NCBI GenBank assembly: GCA_963800415.1
Contig: CAWDBS010000033.1
Span: forward strand, 87,156-151,155
Length of the DNA stretch: 64,000 nucleotides
Direction of reading: 5' to 3'
From: Palsa-504 sp963800415
GTDB lineage: Bacteria > Actinomycetota > Actinomycetes > Streptosporangiales > Streptosporangiaceae
Shown: one piece after another, positions 26,925 to 35,940 of the stretch
How the letters are laid out: the number at the start of each line of letters is the position of its first letter
Numbering within the stretch: the stretch's first letter is position 1
Program-made: the position numbers and the translations under genes
The notes under the pieces: generated by a model
Database searches by the model: none
Seen by the model: only the letters and a program-made list of their open reading frames with translations
What the model was told of the DNA's origin: nothing

Positions 26925-27905
26925 TCACTGCTCCGGCGCGGGCTCTTCCCCGTCGCCGGAGTCCTTGATGTTCCTCAGATCGCCATTGCCCGCCGCCAGC
27001 GACGGGGCCGAGGGGGTCTGGGGGGAAAGGTTTCCCCCCAGGAGCGGGGGGGTCTGGCCAGGGGGGTCTGGGGGGAGGGGTCCCCCCAGGAGCGGGGGGG
27101 TCTGGCCAGGGGGGTCTGGGGGGAGGGGTCCCCCCAGGAGCGGGGGGGTCTGGGGGGGTCGTCCCCCCGGGGAGGCAGGGTCCGTTTCCGCGGTGATGGC
27201 CCGCCAGGCCGCCTCGGCGGCCTGCTGCTCGGCCGCCTTCTTGGTGCGTCCCGCGCCTGAGCCGAGCACCTGGCCGCCGACCCTGACCGCGGCGCGGAAC
27301 GACTTCTGGTGGTCGGGCCCGCTCTCCTCGACCTGGTAGTCGGGCACGCCGAGCATCTTGACCGCGGTGAGCTCCTGCAGCGAGGTCTTCCAGTCCAGCC
27401 CCGCGCCGAGCCGGGCCGACCTGGCGATGACCGGGTCGAACAGGCGGTGCACCAGCGCGCTCGCCTGGGCCAGGCCGCAGTCGATGTACACCGCGCCGAT
27501 CACCGCCTCCAGCGTGTCGGCCAGGATCGACGGCTTGTCCCGGCCGCCGGTGACCTGCTCGCCGCGGCCGAGCCGGACGTAGTCGCCCAGGCTGAGCTCG
27601 CGCGCCACGTCGGCGAGCGCGCTCATCTGGACCACCGCGGCGCGGAGCTTGGCCAGCTGCCCCTCGGGCAGGTTCGGGTAGCCGCGGAACAGCGTGTCGG
27701 TGACCACCAGGCCGAGAACCGAGTCGCCGAGGAACTCCAGCCGCTCGTTGGTGGGCGGGTTGTCGTGCTCGTAGGCGTAGGAGCGATGCGTCAGCGCGCG
27801 CTCGAGTGACTTGGGCATGATCGGCACGCCGAGGGCGTGCCGGAGGTCAGCGGGATCTTTTCCGGCGTTCACACCGCCGTCCCAGGACCGGCTCACGACG
27901 CCCAA
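26925..27905 (-). CDS. rnc: Ribonuclease III with a repeat-coded C-terminal tail
   Basis: 326 residues; cleaves double-stranded RNA for rRNA processing. The catalytic signature NERLEFLGDSVLGLVVTD and second acidic cluster DTLEAVIGAVYIDCGL are intact, and a dsRNA-binding domain follows (DWKTSLQELTAVKMLGVPDY to KKAAEQQAAEAAWRAI). The usual ~245-residue protein is extended by ~80 residues, mostly Pro/Gly/Leu repeats (QTPPLLGGPLPPDPPG, 16-residue period) coded by the G6/C6 element. The TTG at 27905 is chosen because AGGAGGAGGACGCA is directly upstream. Repeat insertion in frame leaves both domains intact. Confidence 0.94.
   Translation of the reverse strand: MGVVSRSWDGGVNAGKDPADLRHALGVPIMPKSLERALTHRSYAYEHDNPPTNERLEFLGDSVLGLVVTDTLFRGYPNLPEGQLAKLRAAVVQMSALADVARELSLGDYVRLGRGEQVTGGRDKPSILADTLEAVIGAVYIDCGLAQASALVHRLFDPVIARSARLGAGLDWKTSLQELTAVKMLGVPDYQVEESGPDHQKSFRAAVRVGGQVLGSGAGRTKKAAEQQAAEAAWRAITAETDPASPGGRPPQTPPLLGGPLPPDPPGQTPPLLGGPLPPDPPGQTPPLLGGNLSPQTPSAPSLAAGNGDLRNIKDSGDGEEPAPEQ
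27010..27172 (+). repeat. G6/C6 hairpin repeat, copy 4 (antisense within the rnc C-terminus)
   Basis: Three full 48-base units plus a partial one. Individual hairpins are CTGGGGGGAAAGGTTTCCCC-type (AAA pairs TTT) and CTGGGGGGA-GGGG-TCCCCCCAG. Period 48 is a multiple of three. G-rich strand on plus although rnc is on minus. Confidence 0.92.
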
Positions 27906-27992
27906 TGCGTCCTCCTCCTAGCATTCGCTGATCATGCCCGTCCGGGTGCGATCTATAACCCCCCGTATCTGGTCCCGGACCGGTCAGCTTCC

Positions 27993-28169
27993 TCAGGATG
28001 GCGTGATGACCTGGCGCCGCCGGTAGGTGCCGCAGGTCGGGCAGGCCACGTGCGGCAGCTTCGGCTCGTGGCACTGCGGGCAGCTCACCAGCGTGGGCGC
28101 GGTGGTCTTCCAGTTCGAACGTCGTGATCGGGTGTTACTGCGGGACATCCTCCGCTTGGGAACCGCCAC
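27993..28169 (-). CDS. rpmF: 50S ribosomal protein L32 (zinc-ribbon form)
   Basis: 58-residue ribosomal protein: AVPKRRMSRSNTRSRRSNWK at the N-terminus and a zinc ribbon CPQC...CPTC (VSCPQCHEPKLPHVACPTCG), so this is the zinc-binding form. The GTG at 28169 is one base downstream of the DUF177 stop, and rnc follows 87 bases later. Too small and too basic for naive gene finding but unmistakable. Confidence 0.95.
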   Translation of the reverse strand: MAVPKRRMSRSNTRSRRSNWKTTAPTLVSCPQCHEPKLPHVACPTCGTYRRRQVITPS

Positions 28170-28170
28170 G

Positions 28171-28827
28171 TCAGCCCTCCTGTAGGTCGATGGCGCCGGC
28201 GCGCCGGTCCATTTGGTTAGTTCCTTGGTTAGGTGCCTGGTCGCCGAGTTGCTTCAGGGCCGCCCACCTCGGGTCGCCCCCCTTGTCGTGCCGATGGTCG
28301 GGGCCCGCGTCGGCGAGCGGCACGCCGCACTCGGCGCACAGCCCGGGACAGTCCTCCCGGCACAGCGGTGACATCGGCAGCGCGAGCACTACCGCGTCAC
28401 GCAGGACCGGCTCAAGGTCGAGCAGGTCGCCGTCGAGGTAGCGCTCCTCGTCGTCCTGCTCCTCGTGCTCGTCGTACTTGTCGTGGCGGTCGCGCTTGTC
28501 GCGCTTGTCGTGGCGCCCGTCAGCGTACAGGTAGAGCTCCTGGAAGCCGGCGGTAACCGACGAGGTCAGCGGGGCCAGGCAGCGCGCGCACTCGCCCGCG
28601 AGCGGCGCGACCACGGTCCCGGTGGCGAGCACGCCCTCGGCCACCGCCTCGAACCTGACCTCGAGCGCGACATCGGCCCCGACCGGGACGCCGACGAGCT
28701 CCAGGCGCAGCTCGTCGGGAGCGGGGACGGTCCGCGTCTGGGTCAGTGAAGACCCAGCCTGACGGCTGAGCCGGCGCATGTCGAAGACAAGCGCCCCTCG
28801 GGGTGCATGTGTGCGTGTGCTGGGCAT
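28171..28827 (-). CDS. DUF177 (YceD) family protein
   Basis: About 218 residues. DUF177/YceD proteins sit upstream of rpmF and are linked to 23S rRNA accumulation in bacteria and plants. Visible family elements are LVFDMRRLSRQAGSSLTQTR near the start, GECARCLAPLTSSVTAGFQE, and the Cys pair region MSPLCREDCPGLCAECGVPL. An unusual charged insert (HDKRDKRDRHDKYDEHEEQD), coded by a near-repeat, lies in the middle. The ATG at 28827 is used but lacks a clear ribosome binding site. Confidence 0.88.
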   Translation of the reverse strand: MPSTRTHAPRGALVFDMRRLSRQAGSSLTQTRTVPAPDELRLELVGVPVGADVALEVRFEAVAEGVLATGTVVAPLAGECARCLAPLTSSVTAGFQELYLYADGRHDKRDKRDRHDKYDEHEEQDDEERYLDGDLLDLEPVLRDAVVLALPMSPLCREDCPGLCAECGVPLADAGPDHRHDKGGDPRWAALKQLGDQAPNQGTNQMDRRAGAIDLQEG

Positions 28828-28966
28828 GACAGTGTACTCGCGTAGCGCTAATGGAAACCGAGGCCATAGCCTACCGGCGGAGCGCGGTATTCCCAACTTG
28901 GCGGCACCCGCCGGTATTCCGCCCCGGCTGCATCCCGGGCCTGAATCCCGGCCCTGCTCCTGCGCC

Positions 28967-29446
28967 CTACTCCTCGGCGAGGCGCTCGCGCAGGCGGGAC
29001 AGGACGAGTTCGGGGACCAGCCCGCTGACGTCGCCGCCGTACCTGGCGATCTCCTTGACCAGGCTGGAGCGCAGGAAGGAGTAGAGCGGGTTGGTGGTCA
29101 TGAACAGCGTCTCGACCTTGGCCATCCGGTAGTTCATCTGCGCCATCTGCATCTCGTACTCGAAGTCGCTGACCGCCCGCAGGCCCTTGATCACCGCGGT
29201 GATCCCGTTGGCGGCGCAGAAGTCGACCAGCAGGCCGTGGAACCGCTCGATCCTGACGTTGCCGTAGCGGCTGGTGACCTGGCCGAGCATCTCGACGCGC
29301 TCGTCGACCGTGAACAGGCTGTGCTTGGTCACGTTGATCAGGACCGCGACGATCACCTCGTCGTACAGGCCGGCGGCGCGGCCGATGATGTCGAGGTGAC
29401 CGTTGGTGACAGGATCGAAGGAACCCGGACAGACTACGCGTTGCAC
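28967..29446 (-). CDS. coaD: Phosphopantetheine adenylyltransferase
   Basis: 159 residues; transfers AMP to 4'-phosphopantetheine in coenzyme A synthesis. The nucleotidyltransferase motif CPGSFDPVTNGHLDIIGRAA holds the catalytic His of the GxxxPxxxGH type. AVIKGLRAVSDFEYEMQMAQ and FMTTNPLYSFLRSSLVKEIA are family landmarks. GTG start at 29446. It follows rsmD closely (61 bases), the usual rsmD-coaD pairing, with DUF177-rpmF downstream. Confidence 0.96.
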   Translation of the reverse strand: MQRVVCPGSFDPVTNGHLDIIGRAAGLYDEVIVAVLINVTKHSLFTVDERVEMLGQVTSRYGNVRIERFHGLLVDFCAANGITAVIKGLRAVSDFEYEMQMAQMNYRMAKVETLFMTTNPLYSFLRSSLVKEIARYGGDVSGLVPELVLSRLRERLAEE

Positions 29447-29507
29447 GCGATGCCACCCCTTCTGCTTTTCGGCGGGTAGTCGAGGACTTGCATATGCCCA
29501 GGTCCGG

Positions 29508-30095
29508 TCATCGCACTCGTTCCCTAGCGGATTCCGGGACGAGACCGTACCAGAAAGTTGCTTCCCCGTACCGGCGCGCCCGATCCGCCACGAACCCGTC
29601 CGGCCAGGTCACCGGGCCGGACCGGGTGGCGCGTTCCACGATCACCAGCGCCCCCGGCGCCAGCCAGGCCTGCTCGGCGAGCAGCGAGAGGACCCGCGAC
29701 ACCGCGGCGTCCGCCAGCGCGTACGGCGGGTCGGCGAACACCACGTCGTACCGGTCCTGGTCCGGTCGGCGGGCCAGCACCCGCTCTACCCGGTCGGCGA
29801 CCAGCACGGCGCCGGGCAGGCCGATCGCCTCGATGTTCTCCCTGATCACGCGCGCGGCGCGGGCGCTGTGCTCCACCAGCAGCACGTGCTCCGCGCCCCG
29901 GGACAACGCCTCGAGGCCGACGGCGCCCGAGCCCGCGTACAGGTCGAGGACCCGCGCTCCGGCCAGCGATCCCGTCATCGAGGCGATCGTGGCGAACAGG
30001 CCTTCCCTGGCCCGGTCGCTGGTCGGCCTGGTATCGCGACCCCCGGGGACCGCCAGCCGGCGGCCGCCCGCCTCGCCAGCGATAACACGTGCCAC
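29508..30095 (-). CDS. rsmD: 16S rRNA (guanine966-N2)-methyltransferase
   Basis: 195-residue SAM-dependent methyltransferase. It begins MARVIAGEAGGRRLAVPGGR with RPTSDRAREGLFATI. The SAM-binding motif is VLDLYAGSGAVGLEALSRGA and the catalytic N6/N2-type motif DVVFADPPYALAD (DPPY). GTG start at 30095. Co-oriented with coaD downstream. Normal length. Confidence 0.95.
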   Translation of the reverse strand: MARVIAGEAGGRRLAVPGGRDTRPTSDRAREGLFATIASMTGSLAGARVLDLYAGSGAVGLEALSRGAEHVLLVEHSARAARVIRENIEAIGLPGAVLVADRVERVLARRPDQDRYDVVFADPPYALADAAVSRVLSLLAEQAWLAPGALVIVERATRSGPVTWPDGFVADRARRYGEATFWYGLVPESARERVR

Positions 30096-30143
30096 CCCTT
30101 AAGTGTGCACGCCCGCCACCCGGCCGCCACGCCTTCCCCCCAA

Positions 30144-30165
30144 GTCATGACGGCCAGATCATGAC
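30144..30165. other. Short palindrome between rsmD and recG
   Basis: GTCATGA (30144-30150) and TCATGAC (30159-30165) pair perfectly around an eight-base loop in the 108-base gap between recG and rsmD. The TCATGA core recurs in two larger hairpins in the window (47530 and 61853). Position fits a recG terminator, but there is no T-run. Confidence 0.45.
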
Positions 30166-30203
30166 GCAGAGCAGTGCGCGTGCACAGCGCTGGGCCGCCG
30201 CCG

Positions 30204-32500
30204 TCAGGTCTTATCGAGGTATTCGGCCTGGACGCCGAGGAGTTCGTCGATGGCCGCGCGCACGGCGGGGTGCGCGGTGAGCTGCGGGTCGGCTGAGACC
30301 ACCGCGCTGGCCTCCTCCCTCGCCTGCCTGATCAGGTCCTCGTCGGCGAGCAGCCGGAGCAGCTTCAGGCTCGACTGGCGGCCGGCCTGGGCGGCGCCGA
30401 GGACGTCGCCCTCCCGGCGCTGCTCGAGGTCGAGCCGGGACAACGCGAACCCGTCCAGGGTGGCGGCCACCGCGTCGAGCCGCTCCCGCGCCGGACTGGC
30501 CGGCGGCGCCTCGGAGACCAGCAGGCACAGGCCCGCCGCGGTCCCGCGGCCGACCCGGCCGCGGAGCTGGTGCAGCTGGGACACGCCGAACCGCTCGGCG
30601 TCCATGATGACCATCACGGTCGCGTTCGGCACGTCGACGCCGACCTCGATCACGGTGGTCGCGACCAGGACGTCGATCCTGCCCGCGGAAAACTCCCGCA
30701 TCACCCGGTCCTTCTCCTCCGGGTGCAGCCGGCCGTGCAGGATGCCGAGCCGCAGCCCGGCTAGCGGGCCCGCGTCCAGCGTCGCGGCCACGTCGAGGAC
30801 CGCCAGCGGCTGGCGCCGGCCCCCGGCGGCCACGCCGCGCGGAAAGCCGCCCGCCATGTCCCCCGGGGGGTCTGGGGGGGGCGTCCCCAGGCAGGCACCG
30901 TGCCGAAGTCGTCCTCGTCCGGGTAGTCCGCCTCGTCATCGTCCGGGCCCTCACCGATGCGCGGGCACACCACGTAGGCCTGCTGACCTCGGCCGACTTC
31001 CTCCCGGACACGCTCCCAGGCCCGCTCCAGGTACCTCGGCTTGTCGGCCGCGGGCACCACGTGGGTGGCGATGGCCGAACGGCCCGCGGGCAGCTCGGTC
31101 AGCGTGGAGGTCTCCAGGTCGCCGTAGACGGTCATGGCCACCGTCCTGGGGATCGGCGTGGCCGTCATGACCAGGACGTGCGGCCGGTTGTCCGCCGCCT
31201 TGGCCCGCAGCGCGTCCCGCTGCTCCACGCCGAACCGGTGCTGCTCGTCGATGACCACCAGGCCGAGATCGGCGAACTGGACCTGCTCCTCGAGCAGGGC
31301 ATGGGTGCCGATCACGATCCCGGCGTCGCCGGTGAACACGTCGGACAGCGCCGACCGCCGGGCGGCCGCCCCGACCGACCCGGTGAGCAGGGCCACGCCG
31401 GTCGCGTGCTCGGCCGCGCCGAGCTGGCCCCCCTGGGCCAGCGGTCCGAGCATGTCGGTGATCGACCGGTAATGCTGCTGGGCGAGCACCTCGGTCGGCG
31501 CGAGCAGGGCCGCCTGTCCGCCCGCGTCCACCACCTGGAGCATGGCCCGGATCGCGATCACCGTCTTGCCCGAGCCGACCTCGCCCTGCAGCAGCCGGTG
31601 CATCGGGTAGGCGCAGCTCAGCTCGTTGGCGATGGTCTCGCCCACGGCGACCTGGCCGGCCGTGAGGGTGAACGGCAGCCGGGCGTCGAACTCGTCGGCG
31701 ATGCCGCCGGCCACGTGCGGCCGCGGCATGGCCGGCATGGCGGCCGCCGCCAGCCGCCGCTGCGCCAGCGCGGCCTGCAGCATGAACGCCTCATCCCACT
31801 TGAGCCGCTCCCTGGCCCGGGCCAGGTCCGCCTGGTCCAGCGGCCGGTGGATGGCCCGGATCGCCTCGGCCCGCCCGGCCAGCCCGTACCGCTCCCTGAC
31901 CTCGGCCGGGATCGGATCCTCCCCCGCGTCGAGCGGGTCCAGCACGGTCTTGACCGACCTGGCGATCGCCCACGAGCTGACTTTGGCGCTGGCCGGGTAC
32001 ACCGGGATCATCTCGGTGGCGAACTCGGCGGCCAGCTCCGGGGTCAGATCGGCGTTAGGCGGCGCCCCGGGCAGCATCTCGCACTCCGGGTGAACCAGCT
32101 GGCGGCGGCCGCGGAAGCTGGACACGGTCCCGGCGAACATGCCGACCACGTCGGGCCTGAGCACGCGGCGGTACAGGTGCAACCCGGAGAAGAAGGTCAG
32201 GATCAGCTTGGCGCGGTCATCGGTGACCACCACCTCGAGCCGGCTGCGGCGCCCCTTGCCGGGCAGCGGCGGCAGCGGGATCTCGGCCACCGTCACCACC
32301 CGCGCCAGCACGGTGACGTGGTCGCCCTCGCGCAGCGAGGACAGGTCGGTCAGCTCGCCGCGGGTGTAGTAGCGGCGCGGATAGTGCCGGAGCAAGTCGC
32401 CGGCCGTGCGCAGGCCGAAGACTTCCTCGAGCTTGCTGGCCGTCCGGGGCCCGAGCGACCGGGTCAGCGGTTCGCGGAGCGTGGTCACACCTGGCAGCAT
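30204..32500 (-). CDS. recG: ATP-dependent DNA helicase RecG (frameshift in a G6/C6 repeat, 30861-30892)
   Basis: About 765 residues; remodels stalled forks and recombination intermediates. N-terminal wedge (RHYPRRYYTRGELTDLSSLR), then Walker A LLQGEVGSGKTVIAIRAMLQ, APTEVLAQQHYRS, DEQH box VVIDEQHRFGVEQRDAL, VMTATPIPRTVAMTVYGD. The second RecA domain carries TTVIEVGVDVPNATVMVIMD and QLHQLRGRVGRGTAAGLCLL. The frame shifts within a G6/C6 repeat unit between CPRIGEGPDDDEADYPDEDD and GRRQPLAVLDVAATLDAGPL, at a naturally variable loop. ATG at 32500 after GGGGGACG. Both parts are conserved. Confidence 0.92.
30861..30892 (+). repeat. G6/C6 hairpin repeat, copy 5 (inside recG)
   Basis: A single CCCCGGGGGGTCTGGGGGGG unit followed by GCGTCCCC, located in the variable loop of RecG where the reading frame changes. 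G-rich strand on plus although recG is on minus. Confidence 0.85.
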
Positions 32501-32587
32501 AGAAGCGTCCCCCGACAATGCTGACCGGCCTGCTCGGTTCGCACGGGGCCGGGGTATCGGGTAGGCTTCGACGGCTGCCTGATCCGC

Positions 32588-32616
32588 CTGGAGCGGGCCG
32601 GGCAGCACCGTAGAGT
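32588..32616 (+). promoter_or_regulatory. Weak promoter candidate for rpmB
   Basis: CTGGAG at 32588 and TAGAGT at 32611 with 17 bases between. The -10 fits the actinobacterial TAnnnT form; the -35 is poor. It lies about 30 bases upstream of rpmB in the divergent recG-rpmB gap. Confidence 0.3.
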
Positions 32617-32644
32617 CCCGTCACCCTAATCAATGGAGCGAACC

Positions 32645-32830
32645 GTGGCTTCCGTCTGCGAAATATGCGGCAAGGGGCCGGGCTTCGGCAACAACGTCTC
32701 GCACTCGCACCGCCGCACCCGCCGCCGCTGGAACCCGAACATCCAGCGGATCCGTGCCGTGGTCAGCGGTACGCCCAAGCGGGTCAACGTGTGCACCTCC
32801 TGCATCAAGGCAGGCAAGGTCACCCGCTAG
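32645..32830 (+). CDS. rpmB: 50S ribosomal protein L28
   Basis: 61-residue ribosomal protein: ASVCEICGKGPGFGNNVSHS with the CxxC pair, SHRRTRRRWNPNIQRIRAVV, and VCTSCIKAGKVTR at the end, so the zinc-binding form. The GTG at 32645 is chosen over an in-frame ATG four codons earlier because GGAGCG lies right before it and family members start at this point. Divergent from recG and convergent with thiL. Confidence 0.95.
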   Translation: MASVCEICGKGPGFGNNVSHSHRRTRRRWNPNIQRIRAVVSGTPKRVNVCTSCIKAGKVTR

Positions 32831-32865
32831 CGCGGCATGCCTGACCCTGGGCCGCCCCCGAGCGG

Positions 32866-34023
32866 TCAGGCGAAGTGATCCCAGCCGGGGGTTTGCGCCC
32901 ACGGCTGGCCATCGACGACGACGCCGGGACCCCGGGGCCCTTGGCCCGGATGACCCTCTCCCGGGTACACCGTGCCTATCACCCGCCACCGCGGCGGCAG
33001 CCGCGTGCCCGCCGGGAACGTGGCGGCGAGCGAATGGTCCTCGCCGCCGGACAGCACCCACCGCAGTGCCCCAAGGCGCGGGGCCTCAAGGCGCGGTGCC
33101 TCAAGGCGCGGTGCCCCAAGGCGCGGGGCCTCAAGGCGCGGGGCGTCTTGCCCGGGCGGCGGGTCGGCGGCGCCGGGGCGGGTAACCCGGTCCGTTCGGG
33201 CCGAAGAAACGTGACGAGCCGCGCCCCGGACGGCGCGCGCCGCGGTGACCAGCCGGTCACCCGGGCGCAGCGCGGCGGACTCCAGGTCGATGCGCACGCC
33301 ACTCGCGGCCGCCACGTGCCCCAGGTCGGCCAGCAGGCCGTCGCTGACGTCGATCATCGCCGTGGCGCCCAGGTCGGCGGCCTCGGGACCGGCGTCATAG
33401 GGCGGCGCGGGCCGCAGGTGCTCGGCGACCAGGTCGTCGTGAGGGAGCCCGGCCATCAGCAGGGCCAGGCCGGCCGCGGCGAGCCCGAGGACGCCCGCCA
33501 CCGCCACCAGGTCGCCGGGCGCGGCACCCGAGCGGCGCACTGGCGCGCGTCCGGCCAGGTCGCCGAGGCCGGTCACGGCGAGCAGCACCTGCTCGGCCCG
33601 GGCGGTATCCCCGCCGATCACGTGCGCCCCGGCCCGGGCGCACTCGGCGGCCAGCCCCTCGGCCAGCTCCCGGGCCCAGCTGACCGGCAGGTCGCCTGGC
33701 GCGGCCAGCGCGACCAGCAGGGCGGACGGTTCGGCACCCATGGCCGCGAGGTCGGCCAGGCTGCGGGCCGCGGCCTTGTGCCCGACGTCCGCGGCGCCCG
33801 ACCAGTCCCGGCGGAAGTGCCTGCCCTCGAGCAGGAAATCCGTGGTGGCCACCACCCGGCCGTCCGGCGTGGCGAGGACCGCCGCGTCGTCGCCGATGCC
33901 GACCAGCGTCCGCGGGCCCGGCGGCAACCACGCCGACAACGCAGTGATCAGGCCGAACTCGCCGACCTCGGCCAGCGTCTGCGCGTCTTGCCTGGTGATA
34001 ATGGCCTCCGCCACGACGGACAT
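32866..34023 (-). CDS. thiL: Thiamine-monophosphate kinase with a repeat insertion
   Basis: 385 residues; phosphorylates thiamine monophosphate to the diphosphate. Family segments: GEFGLITALSAWLP, VGIGDDAAVLATPDGRVVAT, TTDFLLEGRHFRRDW, HKAAARSLADLAAMGAEPSA, GGDTARAEQVLLAVTGLG, and MIDVSDGLLADLGHVAAASG. Before the final VLSGGEDHSLAATFPAG a stretch of about 60 residues is enlarged by APRLE/APRLG repeats from a 15-base unit. The family is normally ~310-330 residues, so the excess is essentially this insert. ATG at 34023. A fold-level loop seems to absorb the insertion. Confidence 0.92.
   Translation of the reverse strand: MSVVAEAIITRQDAQTLAEVGEFGLITALSAWLPPGPRTLVGIGDDAAVLATPDGRVVATTDFLLEGRHFRRDWSGAADVGHKAAARSLADLAAMGAEPSALLVALAAPGDLPVSWARELAEGLAAECARAGAHVIGGDTARAEQVLLAVTGLGDLAGRAPVRRSGAAPGDLVAVAGVLGLAAAGLALLMAGLPHDDLVAEHLRPAPPYDAGPEAADLGATAMIDVSDGLLADLGHVAAASGVRIDLESAALRPGDRLVTAARAVRGAARHVSSARTDRVTRPGAADPPPGQDAPRLEAPRLGAPRLEAPRLEAPRLGALRWVLSGGEDHSLAATFPAGTRLPPRWRVIGTVYPGEGHPGQGPRGPGVVVDGQPWAQTPGWDHFA
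33070..33148 (+). repeat. 15-base tandem repeat inside thiL
   Basis: Five copies of CAAGGCGCGGGGCCT with small changes, coding APRLE/APRLG on the minus strand. The period is a multiple of three, so the thiL frame is maintained. Confidence 0.88.
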
Positions 34024-34100
34024 AGGTGTTACAGGTCCAAACCATTACGGTAGCGTGAGCGGCGAGGGGCGCCTGTCCCGCAATGCCCTGGGAGGATCTC

Positions 34101-34334
34101 ATGGTGGAGGCTTACATCCTCGTCCAGACTGAAGTCGGCAAGGCCGCCGATGTGGCCTCGCTTATCGGAAAGATCGCCGGAGTCACGCAAGCGGAGGACG
34201 TGACCGGCCCCTACGACGTCATCGTGCGGGCCCAGGCGGAGAACGTCGACGAACTCGGCCGGCTGGTCGCGTCCCATATCCAGTCGGTGCCGGGGATCAC
34301 CAGGACGCTCACCTGCCCCGTGGTGCACATCTGA
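34101..34334 (+). CDS. Lrp/AsnC-type ligand-binding (RAM) domain protein
   Basis: 77-residue stand-alone effector-binding domain without a DNA-binding part: MVEAYILVQTEVGKAADVAS, VTQAEDVTGPYDVIVRAQAE, VPGITRTLTCPVVHI. Such proteins form ring oligomers that bind amino acids; a direct DNA role is not expected. The ATG at 34101 follows GGGAGGATCTC. It lies between divergent thiL and convergent fbiD, overlapping the fbiD 3' end by 26 bases, the usual place in this lineage. Confidence 0.92.
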   Translation: MVEAYILVQTEVGKAADVASLIGKIAGVTQAEDVTGPYDVIVRAQAENVDELGRLVASHIQSVPGITRTLTCPVVHI

Positions 34335-34971
34335 GCAGTTCGGCGGCGAGCGGCGCGCTGTGCGGGCCTAGCCCGAGCGCGACCGCGCCGCGCAGGTCAG
34401 ACGGCGTGTCCACGTCCCGGCGCAGCCCTGGTATGCCGTCCAGGTCGAGTTCGACGGCACCGCCGGCGGCGTGCCGCGCCCGGGACGCCAGGCCGAAGGC
34501 CGGGCGGAACGCCGCCCCCGGCGCCGCGGTGTACAGCGTCGTGCCGTCCCCGGCCGCGTCGGCGACGAAGGCCGTCGGCCAGGCCGCGGCGGCGCGCAGC
34601 GCCTGGCCGATCTGTTCGGGCCGCAGCGCGGGCAGGTCGGCGGAGAGCGCGGCCATCCCGGAGCCGGGCCACCGGGCGGCGGCGTGCGCGGCGCCGTGCC
34701 GCAGCGCCGCGTTGAGGCCGTCGCGCGGCTCGTCGGGCACCACCAGCGCCCCCAGCGCGGCCAGCGACGCCCCCGCGACTTGGTCATCGGTGATAACAAT
34801 CACGCGGGCGGCCGCGTCCGCCCCGAGCACCGCCGTCACCGTGTCGCAGGCCAGCGCGAGCGCGAGCTCACCCCGGCGCGGCCCGGCGAGCCCGGCGAGC
34901 CGGGACTTGGCCTCGGCGAGCACCTTGACGGGCATCAGCACTGACCAGGTGGTCAGGGCATTATCGGTCAT
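34309..34971 (-). CDS. cofC: 2-phospholactate/phosphoenolpyruvate guanylyltransferase
   Basis: 220-residue nucleotidyltransferase of coenzyme F420 synthesis (CofC/FbiD), joining GTP with phospholactate or phosphoenolpyruvate. WSVLMPVKVLAEAKSRLAGL at the start holds the KxxxxKSRL nucleotide-binding motif; MAALSADLPALRPEQIGQAL and FVADAAGDGTTLYTA follow. ATG at 34971 with AAGGAC upstream. It implies F420 production and F420-dependent enzymes elsewhere in the genome. In actinomycetes the preferred substrate is phosphoenolpyruvate (FbiD), not decidable here. Confidence 0.9.
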   Translation of the reverse strand: MTDNALTTWSVLMPVKVLAEAKSRLAGLAGPRRGELALALACDTVTAVLGADAAARVIVITDDQVAGASLAALGALVVPDEPRDGLNAALRHGAAHAAARWPGSGMAALSADLPALRPEQIGQALRAAAAWPTAFVADAAGDGTTLYTAAPGAAFRPAFGLASRARHAAGGAVELDLDGIPGLRRDVDTPSDLRGAVALGLGPHSAPLAAELLRCAPRGR

Positions 34972-35022
34972 GTCCTTGATCCTGCCTCGACACCAGACCA
35001 GATGAACCAGGAGACTGACTCC

Positions 35023-35940
35023 ATGAGTACCCGCGACGAGCCTACGTCCAGTTACACGTACTCCCGCGGCTGGCGGCGGTTCTCGGTGATCATCTTGCGC
35101 CCCGGGCTGCGGCTGCTGATGAAGTACCGGTGGCAGGGCAAGGAGAACTTCCCGCGCACCGGCGGCGTCATCCTGGCCCCGAACCACCTGTCCTACGCCG
35201 ACTGGCCGACGGTCGCGCTGTTCAGCGACTCCTACGGGAAGCGCTACCCGGTCTTCATGATCAAATCGGCGGTCTTCGAGGTCAAGTTCCTCGGCCCGCT
35301 CATGTTCAAGCTCGGCCAGCTGCCGGTGTACCGCGGCCGCGGCGACGCCGGCCTGGTGCTCAAGCAGGCCGAGCAGGCGCTGCGGGCCGGCGCCTGCGTG
35401 ATCGTCTACCCGGAGGGGACCGCGAGCCGCGACCCGGACCTGTGGCCGATGGTGGGCAAGACGGGCGCCGCCCGGCTGGCCCTGACCACCGGGGCGCCGG
35501 TGATCCCGATCGCGCACTGGGGCGCGCAGGACATCCTGCCCTACGGGTCGAAGAAGCCCCGCCTGTTCCCGCGCAAGACCGTGCGGATGGCGGCCGGGCC
35601 GCCGGTGGACCTGTCCGCCTACGCTGGCCAGCGGCTCGGCGCGAGCACGCTGCGGGCCGCCACCGCCGACATCATGGCCGACATCACCGCCCTGCTCGCC
35701 AAGATCAGGCAGGCGACGCCGCCCGCCGTACCCTACGATCCCGCCATCCCCGGCGGCCGTCTTCCCGCGGGCCGAACGGATGAGGCCGCGTCCTCCCCCG
35801 CCGCCGCGAGCCAGGGCGGGCAGGCGCGGCGAGCCAGGGCGGCGAGGCACGGGCGGATGAATCCGCCTCCGGCCAGGCATGAAAGCCGCGGTGATGGGGG
35901 CCGGGTCCTGGGGCACCACGTTCGCCCAGGTGCTCTGTGA
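35023..35940 (+). CDS. plsC: 1-acylglycerol-3-phosphate O-acyltransferase (PlsC family)
   Basis: 305-residue membrane-associated acyltransferase of phospholipid synthesis. The HX4D motif is in ILAPNHLSYADWPTV, block II in FKLGQLPVYRGRGD, block III in VIVYPEGTASRDPD, and block IV in TGAPVIPIAHWGAQDILPYG. The ATG at 35023 has AGGAG at 35009-35013, nine bases upstream. The low-complexity C-terminal tail overlaps gpsA by 62 bases, which is more than usual; the true stop may lie earlier if the tail contains an indel. Next to gpsA, it supplies the second acylation after glycerol 3-phosphate formation. Confidence 0.9.
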   Translation: MSTRDEPTSSYTYSRGWRRFSVIILRPGLRLLMKYRWQGKENFPRTGGVILAPNHLSYADWPTVALFSDSYGKRYPVFMIKSAVFEVKFLGPLMFKLGQLPVYRGRGDAGLVLKQAEQALRAGACVIVYPEGTASRDPDLWPMVGKTGAARLALTTGAPVIPIAHWGAQDILPYGSKKPRLFPRKTVRMAAGPPVDLSAYAGQRLGASTLRAATADIMADITALLAKIRQATPPAVPYDPAIPGGRLPAGRTDEAASSPAAASQGGQARRARAARHGRMNPPPARHESRGDGGRVLGHHVRPGAL